Assembly (NCBI GenBank): GCA_018389105.1
Contig: JACATO010000648.1
Span: forward strand, 1,178,001 to 1,242,000
Direction: 5' to 3'
DNA length: 64,000 nucleotides
Source: Nautilus pompilius
Lineage: Eukaryota > Mollusca > Cephalopoda > Nautilida > Nautilidae
Below, piece by piece: positions 61,851 to 64,000 of the stretch. The translations under genes and the position numbers were made by a program. Position 1 is the first letter of the stretch. Each line of letters begins with the position of its first letter. The notes under the pieces were generated by a model, which made no database searches, was not told the DNA's origin, and worked only from the letters and a program-made list of their open reading frames with translations.

Positions 61851-64000
61851 GAGTGTGGTCATACTAATCACACACTTATTTGGGGAATAAAGGATCTTAA
61901 TTATTCCGAGGAATAAACAAAAGTAAAATTTCAGTCTTGGATTCTGCAGATTAGGTAGGGAATATAATTTCAAGTTTTTATTAGTTCAATCTATCCAGCA
62001 TACAGTGGGCTCCTAACTTAAAACTTCATAGACATCAGTATTTTAACAATAGACTGATGATGAATACATGAAACGCATCTGCCTTGTTTCATTGTATGAA
62101 ACACAGTTAAAACTTGTAGTACGGTAAACTTCGAAAAATGAGAGAGAGTCAGGAAGCAGGAAACATGAAAACAACTAAATAATAAGAATCATTGTACTTC
62201 AAGTGATAAAATAATAACACTTGGGAAATGTGCGTAAAGAAGATCTGAGGCTATTTTGTAGAGTTAAAAAAATAAGTACAGATAAAAACACTATTCCTTC
62301 CAGGAGAAACAAATCACAGTGTAAAAAATAAAGATAATTTCTGCCTACTATGAACCTGGATGCTGATGCTGGTACATAAAATATCCACTTGAGAAAACCC
62401 CCTGGGAAACAATTTAGGTAAATAACATTAGTAAAAATGTTTTTTTCTAGATATTTCTTCTGACTTCTGTACAGATAACAGAAAAACATTTCAGGCGAGA
62501 TCTTCTTTTGGATCTGTTCCATGCAACACCAATAACAACCAAGTTAGGATGATGGTTGTTAATAAATTCGGAAAGAATTTGGAAGTAAAAACTTGGAATT
62601 TTTAAGGTTCTGTATGGAAGATTTTTTATTTACAACATGCAAAATTAGAAGCTAGTACCTGAAGGTTCCCCATAATTTAGCTGGAGTCTATGAATTATTT
62701 TCTAAGAGATAAGAGTCTATTTAAAGAAATAACACAAAGGAGCATTGCACAAAAAGGATGTGCATTAACTGTTCTTCTGGAAGTATTCATTTTAACTTAA
62801 TTAATAACTTAGTAATTACAACAACAATATAAATTACTCAATAAATAACTATTGTTGTTGAATAGATGAAGGAACCTGTATACAGCATAGAAATGAATCA
62901 TTTAAAATGACTGGAGAGAAAATATTTGTAATCAGATGATGTAAGCAAAGATAATTGTAAATATCCTAAAACTGAAATCTTTTGTTAAATAAAAATTATT
63001 TGGTTTAGGTTTTAAAAGCTGCTTTATACTGTATAAAATTCGTTGTTTTATTTTTTTAATTGGTAACTTGCACAATAAAATTATTATTAAACTCTCTTTA
63101 GAAAACATTTTCTGTTAAGCTGTTGCATTGCAATAGTGTAAATTCTGGACTGAAAATGGTACACAACAACTGAACAGATGCCACCTATGGGGAAATAATT
63201 TATCTGAAGGTACCCATTGAAAATTTGATTTTGTAGAATTATTATTAACTTCAAAATACTTCTAAATGACTAGCATTAAAATCATGTGGACAGCTGATAT
63301 ATTTCAAAATTTTATTCCAATCACTGAATTCAGTTACAAGTGCAAGATTTTATCATTTTATTCAAAAATTAAAAAAAATACTTTCATTTTATAAATGGTT
63401 TGGTCATAGCAAGTTAAGTTAATTTACAGAAAATATGTACCAACATTATTATTTAGGTTTAAAAATGCATTATATTAAGTTACATAATTCAGAAACAAAA
63501 TTTTAATATAAATTGTTAATTCAGTCTGTATATCAAGCATTTTCATATTGTAATTATATGCTTTATTAGCATAAAAAAAAATAGCATCTTTTGTATGTAT
63601 TAGAATGTTCAGGGATGTGAAAAGTCAATGTAAACATTGGAAAACTGAAATTTCCAATATAGTAGTAGTATTATTTTTTGCATATTCCAACCATTTACTG
63701 CAATAAACTTTTTTTTTTTTTGAAAAAAAAAATCATACCAGGGTTTTTTTCCAAGTTGGATTTAGTACCTAACCACCCACCCCCCCCCGATTCCATTTTT
63801 TGGTTGTTTAATGAAATTATACTCTTATATCAGCAGTAATTTTCAGTTTTGACTAACTGAAAATATTGATAATAGGCACGACAAAGTGTATATCCCTAAT
63901 TCAGTAATGTTGTTATCAGCCATCAAGAGTATTTTTGCATACGGGGGGGTTAAGGTATTCTAATTTCGGCCTGTTGTGACACTTGTCTGAAAAAATGTCT
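61851..64000. other. AT-rich intron-like stretch to window end
   Basis: No coding signal recognised. It has an A/T-rich stretch and C/G homopolymers (C run at about 63778-63788, G run near 63943-63949). The window ends without a boundary. Confidence 0.5.

Overview
This is a 64 kb piece of an AT-rich (roughly 70% A+T) animal nuclear genome. There are no operons, no bacterial or phage genes and no CRISPR array. Almost all of it reads as intron or intergenic DNA full of decayed transposable elements (TEs). The set of elements (mariner, Tc1, a Ty3/gypsy relic with a K02A2.6-like Pol, a CR1/jockey-like LINE, and a CACTA-like transposon whose protein I associate with arthropod gene models) suggests an invertebrate, probably an arthropod and perhaps a chelicerate such as a horseshoe crab or spider. 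That taxonomic guess is inference with low confidence.

The only host coding sequence I can support is one exon on the minus strand at 14838-15085. It encodes part of the C-terminal shell region of a teneurin (Ten-m/Ten-a type cell-surface adhesion receptor). It has a strong 3' splice site and a phase-0 donor exactly where the homology stops. I found no other exon, so the flanking introns would be at least about 14.8 kb downstream and 48.9 kb upstream. If so, most elements in the window are probably intronic insertions in this gene.

Layout: 1-1132, mariner copy 1, plus strand, 5' end outside the window. 3113-5648, gypsy retrotransposon with a candidate 5' LTR, gag, protease and reverse transcriptase, cut off before integrase. 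6150-6720, Tc1-like relic, minus. 12040-13327, mariner copy 2, minus, full length with perfect 22-bp terminal inverted repeats (TIRs) and a TA duplication. 14838-15085, the teneurin exon. 15086-23450, AT-rich intron with microsatellites. 23450-24290, 31330-32110 and 36055-37200, three Tc1-like relics, plus; the last contains a 4 x 88-bp tandem array. 45988-47213, a second mariner lineage (cecropia/Hsmar1-like), full length. 47363-47560, possible LINE reverse transcriptase scrap. 49536-52800, a LINE relic interrupted at 50886-52620 by a DNA transposon with CACTG termini. 55975-56830, Tc1-like relic, minus. 60446-61649, mariner copy 3, plus, lacking its 5' end and carrying an unexplained in-frame insertion. 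61756-61850, another LINE scrap.

The most rewarding part is the nested locus at 49.5-52.8 kb. A CACTG-ended transposon with a 3-bp TAA duplication, subterminal inverted repeats and a palindrome-containing triple repeat sits inside a LINE whose coding sequence resumes on the other side. I see no new multi-gene system in this window. The interest lies in the giant-intron teneurin exon and in the transposon structures.
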